Below, one piece after another: positions 22,815 to 31,306 of a stretch of DNA of 38,122 nucleotides (positions are counted from its first letter, which is position 1; each line of letters opens with the position of its first letter). The position numbers and the translations under genes are program-made. Source of the stretch: an uncultured Verrucomicrobiota bacterium (lineage in GTDB: Bacteria > Verrucomicrobiota > Verrucomicrobiia > Limisphaerales > AAA164-E04). The stretch covers positions 1 to 38,122 of the forward strand of contig CAJXVR010000028.1 in assembly GCA_913061285.1 (NCBI GenBank). The letters run 5' to 3'. The notes below the pieces were generated by a model. That model did not search any database, had not been told where the DNA came from, and worked only from the letters and a program-made list of their open reading frames with translations.

Positions 22815-25800
22815 CTAGGGACGAATCCTGAAAAACCTCTGATATTCAAATGAAATATCAGTCGTTGATCCCCATTCTCCAACTGAGAGACGCCGCCAGG
22901 GAAACCAACGAATCAGATCTTCCGATTGCTCGATTTCGACCGCTACGCTCGAGGCACCCACTAGACCAATTTCCAGATCCCCTGACTCACTCTTTCGAAG
23001 CGCCAGCGCAAAGGGCTCACGTTCAGGCCTTGGCGAATCGACAACGGTTTCCCACACAAGGTGATTGTTGCCCTCATTGACTTCTTCACTACTGGAAAGG
23101 AGAGTGGCCTCGATCAAGTACCTTCCCGCCTCTTGATAGTCAAATTCCCACGATAGCTGCGCCTCCGCCGCACCCATCATTCTTCCAAGCTCAAATACCA
23201 GCTCACTGCTACGCCGGACTCCAATACCTCGGCTGCTCGAGAGATTTCCAAGGAGGACACCCTCAGGAATCGGAACGCGGACTCGGACTCCAATTCCTTC
23301 GCACTCGCCGCTATGGCGGACGAGAGCCTCGTAGCGAAAACGATCTCCGCTGGTTTGAGCCTCCCCTTCTCTCTCACGGCTCAGTTCGAGGTCCACCGCA
23401 TGGCAGGAGGGACATCGGAGCAACCAACAGACGGTGTTCTGAAAAAGGCGTTGGAGGACACGATTGTGCTCCGAATCAGCCCCAACGCAAATAGGAAAGG
23501 ACTGACTTGCCTGCCGCGTCTGTCCAGAATCGAACTCCGCCGGATCGGGCGCTACCCGCATCATTACGACTCCACTTGCGTCAACGACAGGAACTCCAAG
23601 CTCACCTTCGCCTACTGCCCATTCGCTAGGTAGCATAACCATGGCACCGGCAATACTTCCATAGTTCCCATGAACGATGCCCCTCGGGGCATCTTCAGAC
23701 ACCCTCGCGATGACATCCCCAGTCGAATCGGCCATCGTGATAGGGTTCAGCCCGGGAATCTCCGCACCACTGCCACCTCCAATTAAATAAAAGGGAATGC
23801 CGGAATCAAAACGATCCCTCACTTCCGTTGCTTGCGCTTCCGTCCACAACCAAGACTCCAAAGGAGAGCGATACCAAACAACGAGATCGTAGGAGGACAG
23901 TATTGGAGGATCCAATTCGTCGAACCAAAACACATCGGGGACGAAACCCATTTCAAAAAGGTATTGGGATGTCTTATCAATCTCCTCTCCGTCGTGGTTC
24001 CTCACCACAGCGACCCGCCCCCTCACCGATGAAAGAGCAAGATAAACGGGAAGGCTCTCCGAGAATTGCCCCATTGCATCGTATGCGACCGCAAGCAATT
24101 CATAGTCCCCGGCCTGCTCTTCTCGCCATTGGAACTCACTGACACCTCCGTTCAAGACTCCGATCCGTCGATCATTCGCGAAAAGTTCAACCCGCTCAAC
24201 ACCACGATCATCGAAGGCCTCGATCACTATCCGAATCGGGTCCGCATCCAAGACTCCGTCTATAGACGGTGGGAGAATCTGGTACGACTCCGGTGAAACG
24301 ATTACGACGCTTGGGGGAGCATCACTAAGCATTCCTTCGTAGGACAGCCGGAAGCGTCGGCGGGCCTCATTAAATTCTCTCCCGCCATCACTGACGATTA
24401 CTTCGATCTCAACTTCGCCTCCTGAATCCCTAAGTTCTGGTAAATCCACCCGTAAGCTCCCGAGCGTTTCCGGAGACCGGTAGAACACCTCAGCTCTCAA
24501 GCCCTCCAATGCACCCTCGACATCCACAGAGATTGAAAGGACGTCCGTCTCATTGTCAGCTCCCGATCCGATTCCATTCAACGGGATCGCCACGGAGGAC
24601 AGGGTTGTCGACACTTGAACGTCGCCAATGGGGCCAAGTGTGGGCGAGTCATTGACCGCCGTCACAACGACGGACTGCGTTCGTCGAACAATATTCCCGC
24701 CCTCGTCTTCGAGCTCGATCCGTATCTCCGTAGTTCCAAACCCGTCCTGAACGCTATCTAAAATGACCAGATAACCACCACCTGCGGGGTCGATTCCGAT
24801 GCTTTCGACCGTGATGAGATCCTGGTCTTCTACGGCAACCCGAAGGTCCATACTCGAAAGTGGACTTCGATCGTCAACAACCGCCATTCTCCAAACACCC
24901 CCCCCGCTGTCCTCAGAAAAGGTAATTTCAGGACCGACTGATACTTCTGGAGGACGGTCGCCCCTATCGTCGTTTTCAATCGTCACGATCAACGGTTTAT
25001 TCGGAAGCCGCAGATTGATCGGATCAGAAAACTCGACTCGTATCGTCTCATCTGGTTCGGGTTGGATATCACCAAGAATTTCGACGACTAATTCAGACGC
25101 TGGAGCAACGCGATAAATTGTACCAGCGAAGTAATCAGCGACGAACATGATGGATCCGTCCCGAGAAAACTCAATCACGTCCTTCCCGTTTCCGTGGAAG
25201 AACCCCTGCAAACCTCCCAAGAACACGGAGAACGATCCGCTCGGCTCAACCCTCAGGATCGATCCACTCGCTCCGTCATCTACCGCTACAAACATGTCCC
25301 CATTGAACACACCAGCAGGAGCAAACTTGATGGCGTGCGGATCCCCTGGAAGCGTATCAACCCACGGTTCGATCCTCCCATCTGAGCCCACGACCTTTAG
25401 GCACGAACAGCCCCGGCCAAATTCACCAAAATACATTAACCCGCCGTAGCGACCAGGCTCGGCTATCGCGATGGATCTCGGAGCTAACCCCTGCTCATTG
25501 CCTTCAAACAATCCATCACTCGCAACAACGCTAAGTTCACCAGCCAAACCCAAGCTAAGAATGTCGCCAGGTGATCCAACGGAATTGGCAACAAAGAGCG
25601 TATCTCCAAAAGCGGTGCCCAATCCAAACGCCAACTCACCCGGCTCTCCCGGTCCCAACGGAATCCCGATCGCTGAAAAATCAATCACTTCCCCCTCAGC
25701 GTCCAGACGCTGGATGGTGCCTCCCTGGTCGCCGGGCCGTTGACCGTCCCGATTGTTCGCCGAGACAAATAGGAAATCGCCGTATTGGCTGCCTGCAGGC

Positions 25801-26399
25801 GGGAATTCGAGGCTCGTTGGGTCTGCTTCAGACTCGAGACGGGCAAAGTCTTCCACCTGACCATGATAGTCCACCCGAACGATGTAATCATTCACACCAC
25901 TCCCATTCTGTCCCAGCGACCCGGCATAAAGCGCTTCCCCAAAAGCACTGCCCTCGGGAGCAACGGCCAATCCGAGTGGGCGATCGAGCTCGGCTAAGAC
26001 ATCGATTCCATACTCGGATTCAAGGTCCAGCACACGAATCAAAGGATCATCGGAATCCCCAGGACGAGGCAGCCCAGGAATACGGGCGCCAGGTAAGAAA
26101 ACGAGCCGGCCCGATGCCGAAGTATAATCATCGACACTCGAAGCGGATTCAGGGAAGGTCGTGTAGGAGATCGATGCGGCTTCGGCTTGGTCAAGGGCAC
26201 TGGCAAGCCTCAGCGGCAACACTATCGAGCGACGCCCCTCGTCGCCCTCACGAACAACGATATCGTCAAATTCGAGACTCGCTGTGGATGCCACTAACGG
26301 CACGAGAACACTAGTCAGCCGCAAGAGCCGGCTGAACTGTGCCACGCTCCAGTCTGCTCTTTGACAACACGCTGATCGCTGAATCCCCACTCGTTTCAT
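22815..26399 (-). CDS. Giant multidomain secreted protein (Calx-beta, propeller, Ig/cadherin-like, GATase-like, C-terminal domain)
   Basis: ATG at 26399 (MKRVGIQRS) is preferred because a signal-like segment (LLRLTSVLVPLVASTAS) follows. The frame stays open to 26546, but those extra residues look artificial. About 1194 residues remain. A Calx-beta first half (about 35-100, DYTSASGRLVFLPG) is followed by a propeller-like region with five or six repeats (FGEALYAGSLG, YGDFLFVSANN, FGDTLFVANS, YGGLMYFGEFG, FNGDMFVAVDD). The Calx-beta second half comes next (EILGDIQPEPDETIRVEFSD, IENDD). Then come two cadherin-like/Ig-like repeats (VNDSPTLGPIGD), an Ig-like domain (DDRGVERVELFANDRRIG), a flavodoxin/glutamine-amidotransferase-like domain (VAVVRNHDGEE to SIAGAMV), a DUF11-like domain, and a C-terminal domain of verrucomicrobial type (EQSEDLIRWFPW, FFRIRP). 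It is probably a surface adhesin or polymer-binding protein. Confidence 0.8.
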   Translation of the reverse strand: MKRVGIQRSACCQRADWSVAQFSRLLRLTSVLVPLVASTASLEFDDIVVREGDEGRRSIVLPLRLASALDQAEAASISYTTFPESASSVDDYTSASGRLVFLPGARIPGLPRPGDSDDPLIRVLDLESEYGIDVLAELDRPLGLAVAPEGSAFGEALYAGSLGQNGSGVNDYIVRVDYHGQVEDFARLESEADPTSLEFPPAGSQYGDFLFVSANNRDGQRPGDQGGTIQRLDAEGEVIDFSAIGIPLGPGEPGELAFGLGTAFGDTLFVANSVGSPGDILSLGLAGELSVVASDGLFEGNEQGLAPRSIAIAEPGRYGGLMYFGEFGRGCSCLKVVGSDGRIEPWVDTLPGDPHAIKFAPAGVFNGDMFVAVDDGASGSILRVEPSGSFSVFLGGLQGFFHGNGKDVIEFSRDGSIMFVADYFAGTIYRVAPASELVVEILGDIQPEPDETIRVEFSDPINLRLPNKPLIVTIENDDRGDRPPEVSVGPEITFSEDSGGGVWRMAVVDDRSPLSSMDLRVAVEDQDLITVESIGIDPAGGGYLVILDSVQDGFGTTEIRIELEDEGGNIVRRTQSVVVTAVNDSPTLGPIGDVQVSTTLSSVAIPLNGIGSGADNETDVLSISVDVEGALEGLRAEVFYRSPETLGSLRVDLPELRDSGGEVEIEVIVSDGGREFNEARRRFRLSYEGMLSDAPPSVVIVSPESYQILPPSIDGVLDADPIRIVIEAFDDRGVERVELFANDRRIGVLNGGVSEFQWREEQAGDYELLAVAYDAMGQFSESLPVYLALSSVRGRVAVVRNHDGEEIDKTSQYLFEMGFVPDVFWFDELDPPILSSYDLVVWYRSPLESWLWTEAQATEVRDRFDSGIPFYLIGGGSGAEIPGLNPITMADSTGDVIARVSEDAPRGIVHGNYGSIAGAMVMLPSEWAVGEGELGVPVVDASGVVMMRVAPDPAEFDSGQTRQASQSFPICVGADSEHNRVLQRLFQNTVCWLLRCPSCHAVDLELSREREGEAQTSGDRFRYEALVRHSGECEGIGVRVRVPIPEGVLLGNLSSSRGIGVRRSSELVFELGRMMGAAEAQLSWEFDYQEAGRYLIEATLLSSSEEVNEGNNHLVWETVVDSPRPEREPFALALRKSESGDLEIGLVGASSVAVEIEQSEDLIRWFPWRRLSVGEWGSTTDISFEYQRFFRIRP

Positions 26400-26670
26400 C
26401 CCCGTTGTCCCGTCATTTTCATTCCAATCAACCCAACCCCTTAGCTCAATCATCAAGACCCATCCCCGATATTCTACTAGCAAAAGCCATTCCAAATGCC
26501 CTGGCCGAACGGCAAACTGAGTCATCAACGCCCCAGTCGAGCCCATGTGACCTATTCGTCACCGTCCCACTATCTCAGGATTTCTAGCCCGAGGGACGCA
26601 TAGAATCATCGAAAATCATTGCCAGCACTCGCATCCATCCCGTTCAATCTTCTTCCGAGACTTGAGTTTT

Positions 26671-27903
26671 ATGGATTCCACAACATTGAACGTAGCGCCC
26701 GAAGACCCCACTGCGAGTTCACCGCCACAGTCGGATCCCGATCTAGAGATTAAGGACGCTCAGCTGATCTTTAACCACGTATGGTCTGATCTTGAATCCA
26801 CATTCGGTCGAGAGAACCTCCGATTTGCCAAGGAGCTGATTCTTCTCGGAGGCGCCCCTGGATCTGGTAAAGGAACCCACACGCGTTTCATTCTCGAATC
26901 TCGAGGCCTGACTTGCGATCCCATTGTCGTCAGTTCACTTCTCGATAGCCCAGAAGCCAAGAGGATCAAAGATCAAGGAGGCATGGTTGGGGACCGAGAA
27001 GTCATGGACCTGGTGTTCCGAAAGCTTCTTGAGGAAGAGTATCGGGACGGAGCCGTTCTCGATGGATTCCCGCGAACAAAAGTTCAGGTGGAATGCTTGA
27101 AACTCTTGGTGGCAAAAATGAACGAACTGCGTCACGAGTTCTACGACACGCCTCTCCGAATTCATTTTCGGCAACCGACCATCCATGTCATGGTTCTCTT
27201 CGTCGACGAGCCCACGAGTATCGAACGACAACTCAGCAGAGGCCGTGAGATCGAGCGCTATAATCAGAAGGTCAAATCCACCGGTATTGGGGAACCCATG
27301 GAATTGCGCCCCACTGACCTTGATACCGAGGCAGCAAAGCACCGTTATCGGGTCTTCAAAGAAAAGACTTGGGATGCGCTCCAATCACTCAAGCAGACCT
27401 ATTTCTACCACTTCATCAACGCCCAAGGGCCTATAAAAGAAGTCGAGAAGAACATCCTCGGTGAGTTAAGCTACCAGAGTTCCTTGGAACTCGATCCACA
27501 GACATTTGATCGACTTCGGACGCTGCCCCTCGCAAGTCATATCATCGTTCATGCTCGACAAGACTTGGTCCGTCGACTCGACAACTATGAACTCAACCAC
27601 GGAGACCTCTTTCACAAAGTCATCGAATTGATTGAGCGGAAAATCATGCCCGTGGTGGTTCGTCACGCCATTTCCGGCGTCGCCTCTGTCAACTCAGAGG
27701 ATCCGATACTGAACGATCCTGAGGCTTTGGTGATGCTGATCGATATCTTCAGCGAACGTGGTTTCCATGCGATGATCGATCTTCACCGCATTGAGATACC
27801 AGAGCAGGTCGATCTAAAAACCGGAAAAATCAGCTGCCGAACCAAGCAAGTGTATCGCATCACAATTCGATTTATCGGGTCCGAGATCAGACGCGAGCGA
27901 TAA
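26671..27903 (+). CDS. Adenylate kinase-like nucleotide kinase with C-terminal extension
   Basis: ATG at 26671 (410 residues) is preferred over the TTG at 26662. The kinase core at about 50-245 has the P-loop GGAPGSGKGTH (60-70), the LID/NMP-binding signature DGFPRT (130-135) and the arginine-rich segment typical of adenylate kinases. It should transfer phosphate between nucleotides in the cytoplasm, most likely ATP + AMP to 2 ADP. Unlike standard enzymes of about 215 residues, it has an N-terminal lead of about 50 residues and an additional 160-residue C-terminal region (LRTLPLASHIIVHARQDLV to TKQVYRITIRFIG). I do not recognise that region. Such long variants seem to be a PVC-group feature. 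It is followed 71 bp later by a small helical gene and then by the feo operon. Confidence 0.82.
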   Translation: MDSTTLNVAPEDPTASSPPQSDPDLEIKDAQLIFNHVWSDLESTFGRENLRFAKELILLGGAPGSGKGTHTRFILESRGLTCDPIVVSSLLDSPEAKRIKDQGGMVGDREVMDLVFRKLLEEEYRDGAVLDGFPRTKVQVECLKLLVAKMNELRHEFYDTPLRIHFRQPTIHVMVLFVDEPTSIERQLSRGREIERYNQKVKSTGIGEPMELRPTDLDTEAAKHRYRVFKEKTWDALQSLKQTYFYHFINAQGPIKEVEKNILGELSYQSSLELDPQTFDRLRTLPLASHIIVHARQDLVRRLDNYELNHGDLFHKVIELIERKIMPVVVRHAISGVASVNSEDPILNDPEALVMLIDIFSERGFHAMIDLHRIEIPEQVDLKTGKISCRTKQVYRITIRFIGSEIRRER

Positions 27904-27974
27904 GCGTCCCTTGATTCTACTCGCCGACGTGGCAAACTCCCTCCACTGACGGAAGAGCCTCTTCCGTTTCGATG

Positions 27975-28205
27975 ATGAACGCCGACGTATTTCAAGATCT
28001 CGATCAACTCAAAGACCACCTCGAAGAGCTGATTCAACGGACCCATCCTGACGAGCAAAGCATTCCGGGAGCCACCCTGCATCAACGGCTCAAGACCATC
28101 CGGCAAAAGATCGTCAAAATTGAAACAGCCATGTTTCTCAGCTTTCCGAGAGAGCTCAAGGACGACCTTCTGGCGGCTCGAAAGACGCAGCGACCCAGCA
28201 AATAA
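27975..28205 (+). CDS. Small helical protein of unknown function
   Basis: This protein of about 76 residues (ATG at 27975; one codon longer from 27972) is strongly charged and predicted all-helical: DVFQDLDQLKDHLEELIQRT, then LHQRLKTIRQKIVKIETAM. Amphipathic heptads suggest a coiled coil or a protein-binding helical hairpin. It has no Cys, no membrane segment and no catalytic motif. It lies between the nucleotide kinase and the feo operon on the same strand, 195 bp before feoA. No family is recognised. Confidence 0.6.
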   Translation: MNADVFQDLDQLKDHLEELIQRTHPDEQSIPGATLHQRLKTIRQKIVKIETAMFLSFPRELKDDLLAARKTQRPSK

Positions 28206-28337
28206 GCGAGGAAGCCGCCTCAAGCCGCCCTTCTCACATTCAATTTTATCCCAAACGCCTAGAAAATGGGCTCGATCCACCCCAAAACGAGGGACAGGCT
28301 CTTATTTTAGGGTCAGAAGGCAAAATTCCTATTGATC

Positions 28338-28354
28338 TTGAGACCTAATCTCAA
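28338..28354. promoter_or_regulatory. Inverted repeat upstream of the feo operon, candidate operator
   Basis: TTGAGA (28338-28343) and TCTCAA (28349-28354) are perfect inverted repeats separated by CCTAA, 45 bp before the first FeoA start. The spacing and position fit a repressor or activator site for the ferrous-iron uptake genes. It does not match the classical Fur box, so the regulator is not identified. Confidence 0.35.
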
Positions 28355-28399
28355 TAAGCTTCCATCGTCGTAAGTAAGTCAAAGCGCAGTAATCCACCG

Positions 28400-28648
28400 A
28401 TGGAAAACCAAAATACCGAAAGACTAATCTCCCTTCACGAGGTCAAACCCGGTCAACGGGTCCGCGTGCAACGGCTTTCGGGACAACCGGGGCTCTGCCA
28501 CCGGCTGCGTGAGATGGGCTTCTGCGAGTTTGCTGAAGTTAAGATTCTAAATTCGGGTGGTGCGATGCTCTGCCAGGTCTGTAACTCCAAGGTTTGTCTT
28601 AGTCGTCAACTTGCAGAGACGATCCTAGTCGATACCGCAGTCGCCTAA
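28400..28648 (+). CDS. feoA: FeoA family protein, first copy
   Basis: This 82-residue SH3-like FeoA domain protein contains family landmarks GQRVRVQRLSG, HRLREMGF and ILVDTA. It also has CQVC and two more Cys in the second half, which are less common and could bind metal or a cluster. FeoA is a small cytoplasmic partner thought to stimulate FeoB-mediated ferrous-iron transport. It is the first gene of the operon; the next FeoA gene starts 114 bp downstream, a gap holding a small GAAGG/CCTTC hairpin. The family call is firm; the effect of the Cys pairs is inference. Confidence 0.88.
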   Translation: MENQNTERLISLHEVKPGQRVRVQRLSGQPGLCHRLREMGFCEFAEVKILNSGGAMLCQVCNSKVCLSRQLAETILVDTAVA

Positions 28649-28762
28649 CCTTTGATGAGGTCATGAGCGCAGAAGGTCGAATCGCCTTCAATTTCACACT
28701 CTCCCAAGTGTTTCAACAATCCCAGTCCGGATCTCTCTGCTTGGGACTCATTCACAAGATCC

Positions 28763-29002
28763 ATGACCGATACCTCAAAACTTTCTGATCTCGCGACGGG
28801 AAACTTCGCCACGATCGCTGCTCTCCCACACGGAGCGCCGGGATTAACCCGTCTTCGGGAAATGGGAGTCCTACCCGGAACTAGGATCCAACTAATCCGC
28901 AGAGCGCCTCTCGGTGATCCGATTGAAATCTCGGTTCGGGGTTCGCTTCTTTCAATTCGCCAACAGGAGGCCGAACTGATCGAAGTTCGAGCAGAAGACT
29001 AG
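28763..29002 (+). CDS. feoA: FeoA family protein, second copy
   Basis: This 79-residue SH3-like protein has the FeoA fold signals LSDLATGNFATIAAL, TRLREMGVLPGTRIQLIRR and PIEISVRGSLLSIRQQEAEL. It lacks the Cys residues of the first copy. Two FeoA genes before FeoB is a known arrangement in several phyla. It ends 24 bp before feoB, so translation is probably coupled or at least in one mRNA. Its role is presumably regulation or stabilisation of FeoB. Confidence 0.9.
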   Translation: MTDTSKLSDLATGNFATIAALPHGAPGLTRLREMGVLPGTRIQLIRRAPLGDPIEISVRGSLLSIRQQEAELIEVRAED

Positions 29003-29026
29003 GGCGAACAGCGCCTTTCGACGAAC

Positions 29027-31120
29027 ATGTCATCTAACGAATCGCTTTCATCTGACCGTTTGACCTACGCACTCGTTGGCAATCCCAACTGCGGAAAGAC
29101 CACCGTCTTTAACGCACTCACCGGGCTACGCCAAAAAGTCGGGAACTATCCGGGCGTCACCGTAGAACGAAAGGAAGGCGAGTGCACGTCGCCACGGGGA
29201 GAACGGATCCGACTCATCGACCTTCCGGGGTCCTACTCGCTCAACGCTCGCTCCCCGGACGAAGCCGTCTTGCGAGACGTTCTCCTGGGTCGTCGCGCCG
29301 ATACCCCACGGCCCGATCGGATCATCTGTGTCATCGACTCTAGCAACCTGGAGCGAAATCTCTACCTCGCCACTCAGATTCTCGAGCTCGGATTGCCAAC
29401 GATTCTCGTCCTCAACATGATTGACGTCGCCGAGGAAAAAGAGCTGAAGATCGATTTCACCGCTCTCGAGAAACGTTTTGAGTGCCCCGTCGTCCCAATG
29501 CAAGCTAGCACTCAGAAGGGACTGGTAGAGCTCAAGTTCGCTATCGGCAAAGAAGAGTTAGCGGCACCAGGAAACATCGATCTAAAGCTCTCCCCAGCCT
29601 TATCGACCGGCCTCCAAAGCGGGCATCAAAGCCTCGTTGAGGCGGGCGTCGTCAAGAAGGACGCCCTCGTCGCGGAATCTCTCTATCTACTCTCCCAACA
29701 TGATCCAGGCCATCATGGCATCACTGACGAACAATGGCCGGTGATTGACGCGGCCCGTCTCCAATTTGAGCAAGACGTTGCGGCCTGGGAAGATCAGATC
29801 GTATCCGCCCGATACGACTGGATTCACGAGAATTGCGAGACCATTGTCCGCCGCCCAGGCACGGCGCAGGCCTCTCTTACCGATCGCCTGGACGGGTTTC
29901 TCCTCCATCCGGTCTGGGGCTGGGCCTCGGTCGTCGGTATCATGGCGGTTCTCTTTTATCTGATTTTCAGCATCGCCAATGGCCCAATGGGATGGATCGA
30001 ATCCGTATTCGCCGCCGCCAGCAACGGCGTTCAAGGCATCATGCCCCCCGGAGACCTCCGAGATCTCATCACCGATGGGGTTATCGCTGGAGTAGGAGGT
30101 GTCGTTATCTTTTTACCACAGATTCTCATTCTCTTTTTCTTTATCGGTCTCATGGAAGACACCGGCTACATGGCCCGAGTCGCTTTCATTATGGATCGGC
30201 TGATGAGCAAGGTTGGCTTGAATGGAAAGTCGTTTCTACCGCTACTGAGTTCCTACGCATGTGCTGTTCCAGGAGTGATGGCCACCCGTACGATCGATAG
30301 CCCAAAAGATCGCCTGATCACCATTCTCGTCATTCCGCTAGCTAGCTGCTCCGCCCGTCTCCCGGTCTACCTGCTAATGATCGCTACGATGATCCCATCA
30401 GAGCAAATCCCCGTTGTCACCAAAGTAGGCTTAATGGTTAGCATGTATTTCCTCGGAACGATCGGCGCCTTCGTTTTCGCCTGGCTCTTCAACCGTGGCC
30501 TGATGAAAGGGGAATCCTCACCTATGATTTTGGAACTACCCTCTTACAAAGCACCCTCACTCAAAGGAATCTTCCTCCAATTGTGGGAACGCACTCGTAT
30601 CTTCATTCGGCGGGCGGGCACTATTATTCTAGGTATATCGATTCTCCTTTGGGCGGCTGCAACCTACCCTAAATCCGATTCCGATGATCCCTCCGTCCGA
30701 CTCTCAGAAAGTATTGCCGGCAAGATCGGCCATGGCATGGAACCGCTAATCGCTCCGTTGGGATACGATTGGAAAATGGGGATTGGTCTGCTCGCTTCCT
30801 TTGCCGCACGCGAAGTATTCGTCAGCACCATGTCGATTGTCTATTCCGTTGAAGAATCAGATGATGACATTCTCCCGCTACGAGATCGCTTGCTGGCAGA
30901 GATGCGACCCGACGGAAAGCCAAGATATACCCCTCTTGTATGCTTGAGTTTGATGGTGTTCTACGTCTTTGCCATGCAGTGTATGAGCACTGTAGCAATT
31001 GTGAAACGAGAGACCAATGGGTGGAAGTGGCCGATATTTCAGGTCGGTTACATGACCGCCACCGCCTACATCGCCGCCCTTCTCGTATATCAAGCCGGCA
31101 CAGCACTCGGCTATCAGTAA
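29027..31120 (+). CDS. feoB: Ferrous iron transporter FeoB
   Basis: This 697-residue inner-membrane Fe(II) transporter has an N-terminal G-protein domain with G1 GNPNCGKT (18-25), the Thr45 switch region (YPGVTVE), G3 DLPG (65-68) and G4 NMID (130-133). After a helical linker domain come membrane helices holding the paired Gate motifs around LPLLSSYACAVPGVMATR and LASCSARLPVY, with the conserved Cys of both, and a C-terminal Nucleoside-recognition-like region (AAREVFVSTMSIVYSVEE). Length is typical. The gene follows two FeoA copies and precedes a small Cys-rich membrane protein, the classical Feo operon layout for ferrous-iron uptake under anoxic or microoxic conditions. Confidence 0.97.
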   Translation: MSSNESLSSDRLTYALVGNPNCGKTTVFNALTGLRQKVGNYPGVTVERKEGECTSPRGERIRLIDLPGSYSLNARSPDEAVLRDVLLGRRADTPRPDRIICVIDSSNLERNLYLATQILELGLPTILVLNMIDVAEEKELKIDFTALEKRFECPVVPMQASTQKGLVELKFAIGKEELAAPGNIDLKLSPALSTGLQSGHQSLVEAGVVKKDALVAESLYLLSQHDPGHHGITDEQWPVIDAARLQFEQDVAAWEDQIVSARYDWIHENCETIVRRPGTAQASLTDRLDGFLLHPVWGWASVVGIMAVLFYLIFSIANGPMGWIESVFAAASNGVQGIMPPGDLRDLITDGVIAGVGGVVIFLPQILILFFFIGLMEDTGYMARVAFIMDRLMSKVGLNGKSFLPLLSSYACAVPGVMATRTIDSPKDRLITILVIPLASCSARLPVYLLMIATMIPSEQIPVVTKVGLMVSMYFLGTIGAFVFAWLFNRGLMKGESSPMILELPSYKAPSLKGIFLQLWERTRIFIRRAGTIILGISILLWAAATYPKSDSDDPSVRLSESIAGKIGHGMEPLIAPLGYDWKMGIGLLASFAAREVFVSTMSIVYSVEESDDDILPLRDRLLAEMRPDGKPRYTPLVCLSLMVFYVFAMQCMSTVAIVKRETNGWKWPIFQVGYMTATAYIAALLVYQAGTALGYQ

Positions 31121-31126
31121 ACAAGC

Positions 31127-31270
31127 ATGTTCGCCGTGGACTGGCAGAGCTCTCTTGCACTGCTCATCGTCTTGATGACAGCAGGCATTTTTATCGGGCG
31201 CGCTCTGCGACCGAAGGGTCCGGGATGCAACGAGGGCTGTGGTTGCACCCCGACAAAACCCAAGTCGTAG
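31127..31270 (+). CDS. FeoB-associated Cys-rich membrane protein
   Basis: This 47-residue gene starts 6 bp after the feoB stop. The protein has one membrane helix (SLALLIVLMTAGIFIGRAL, about residues 9-27) and a Cys/Gly-rich tail GPGCNEGCGCTPTKPKS. This is the hallmark of the FeoB-associated Cys-rich membrane protein family, which occupies the FeoC position in many non-enteric bacteria. The three tail Cys could bind Fe(II) or sense redox state on the cytoplasmic face. It is easily missed because of its size; length, position and composition all support it. Confidence 0.82.
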   Translation: MFAVDWQSSLALLIVLMTAGIFIGRALRPKGPGCNEGCGCTPTKPKS

Positions 31271-31282
31271 GCCGAGCAACGT

Positions 31283-31300
31283 TGAGCCGACATCGGCTCA
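31283..31300. terminator. Short hairpin between convergent transcripts
   Basis: TGAGCCGA (31283-31290) and TCGGCTCA (31293-31300) form a short strong stem with a tiny loop, between the end of the feo operon and the convergent ceramidase-like gene. There is no T-tract, so a shared Rho-independent end is only possible. Confidence 0.4.
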
Positions 31301-31306
31301 CGCTCT

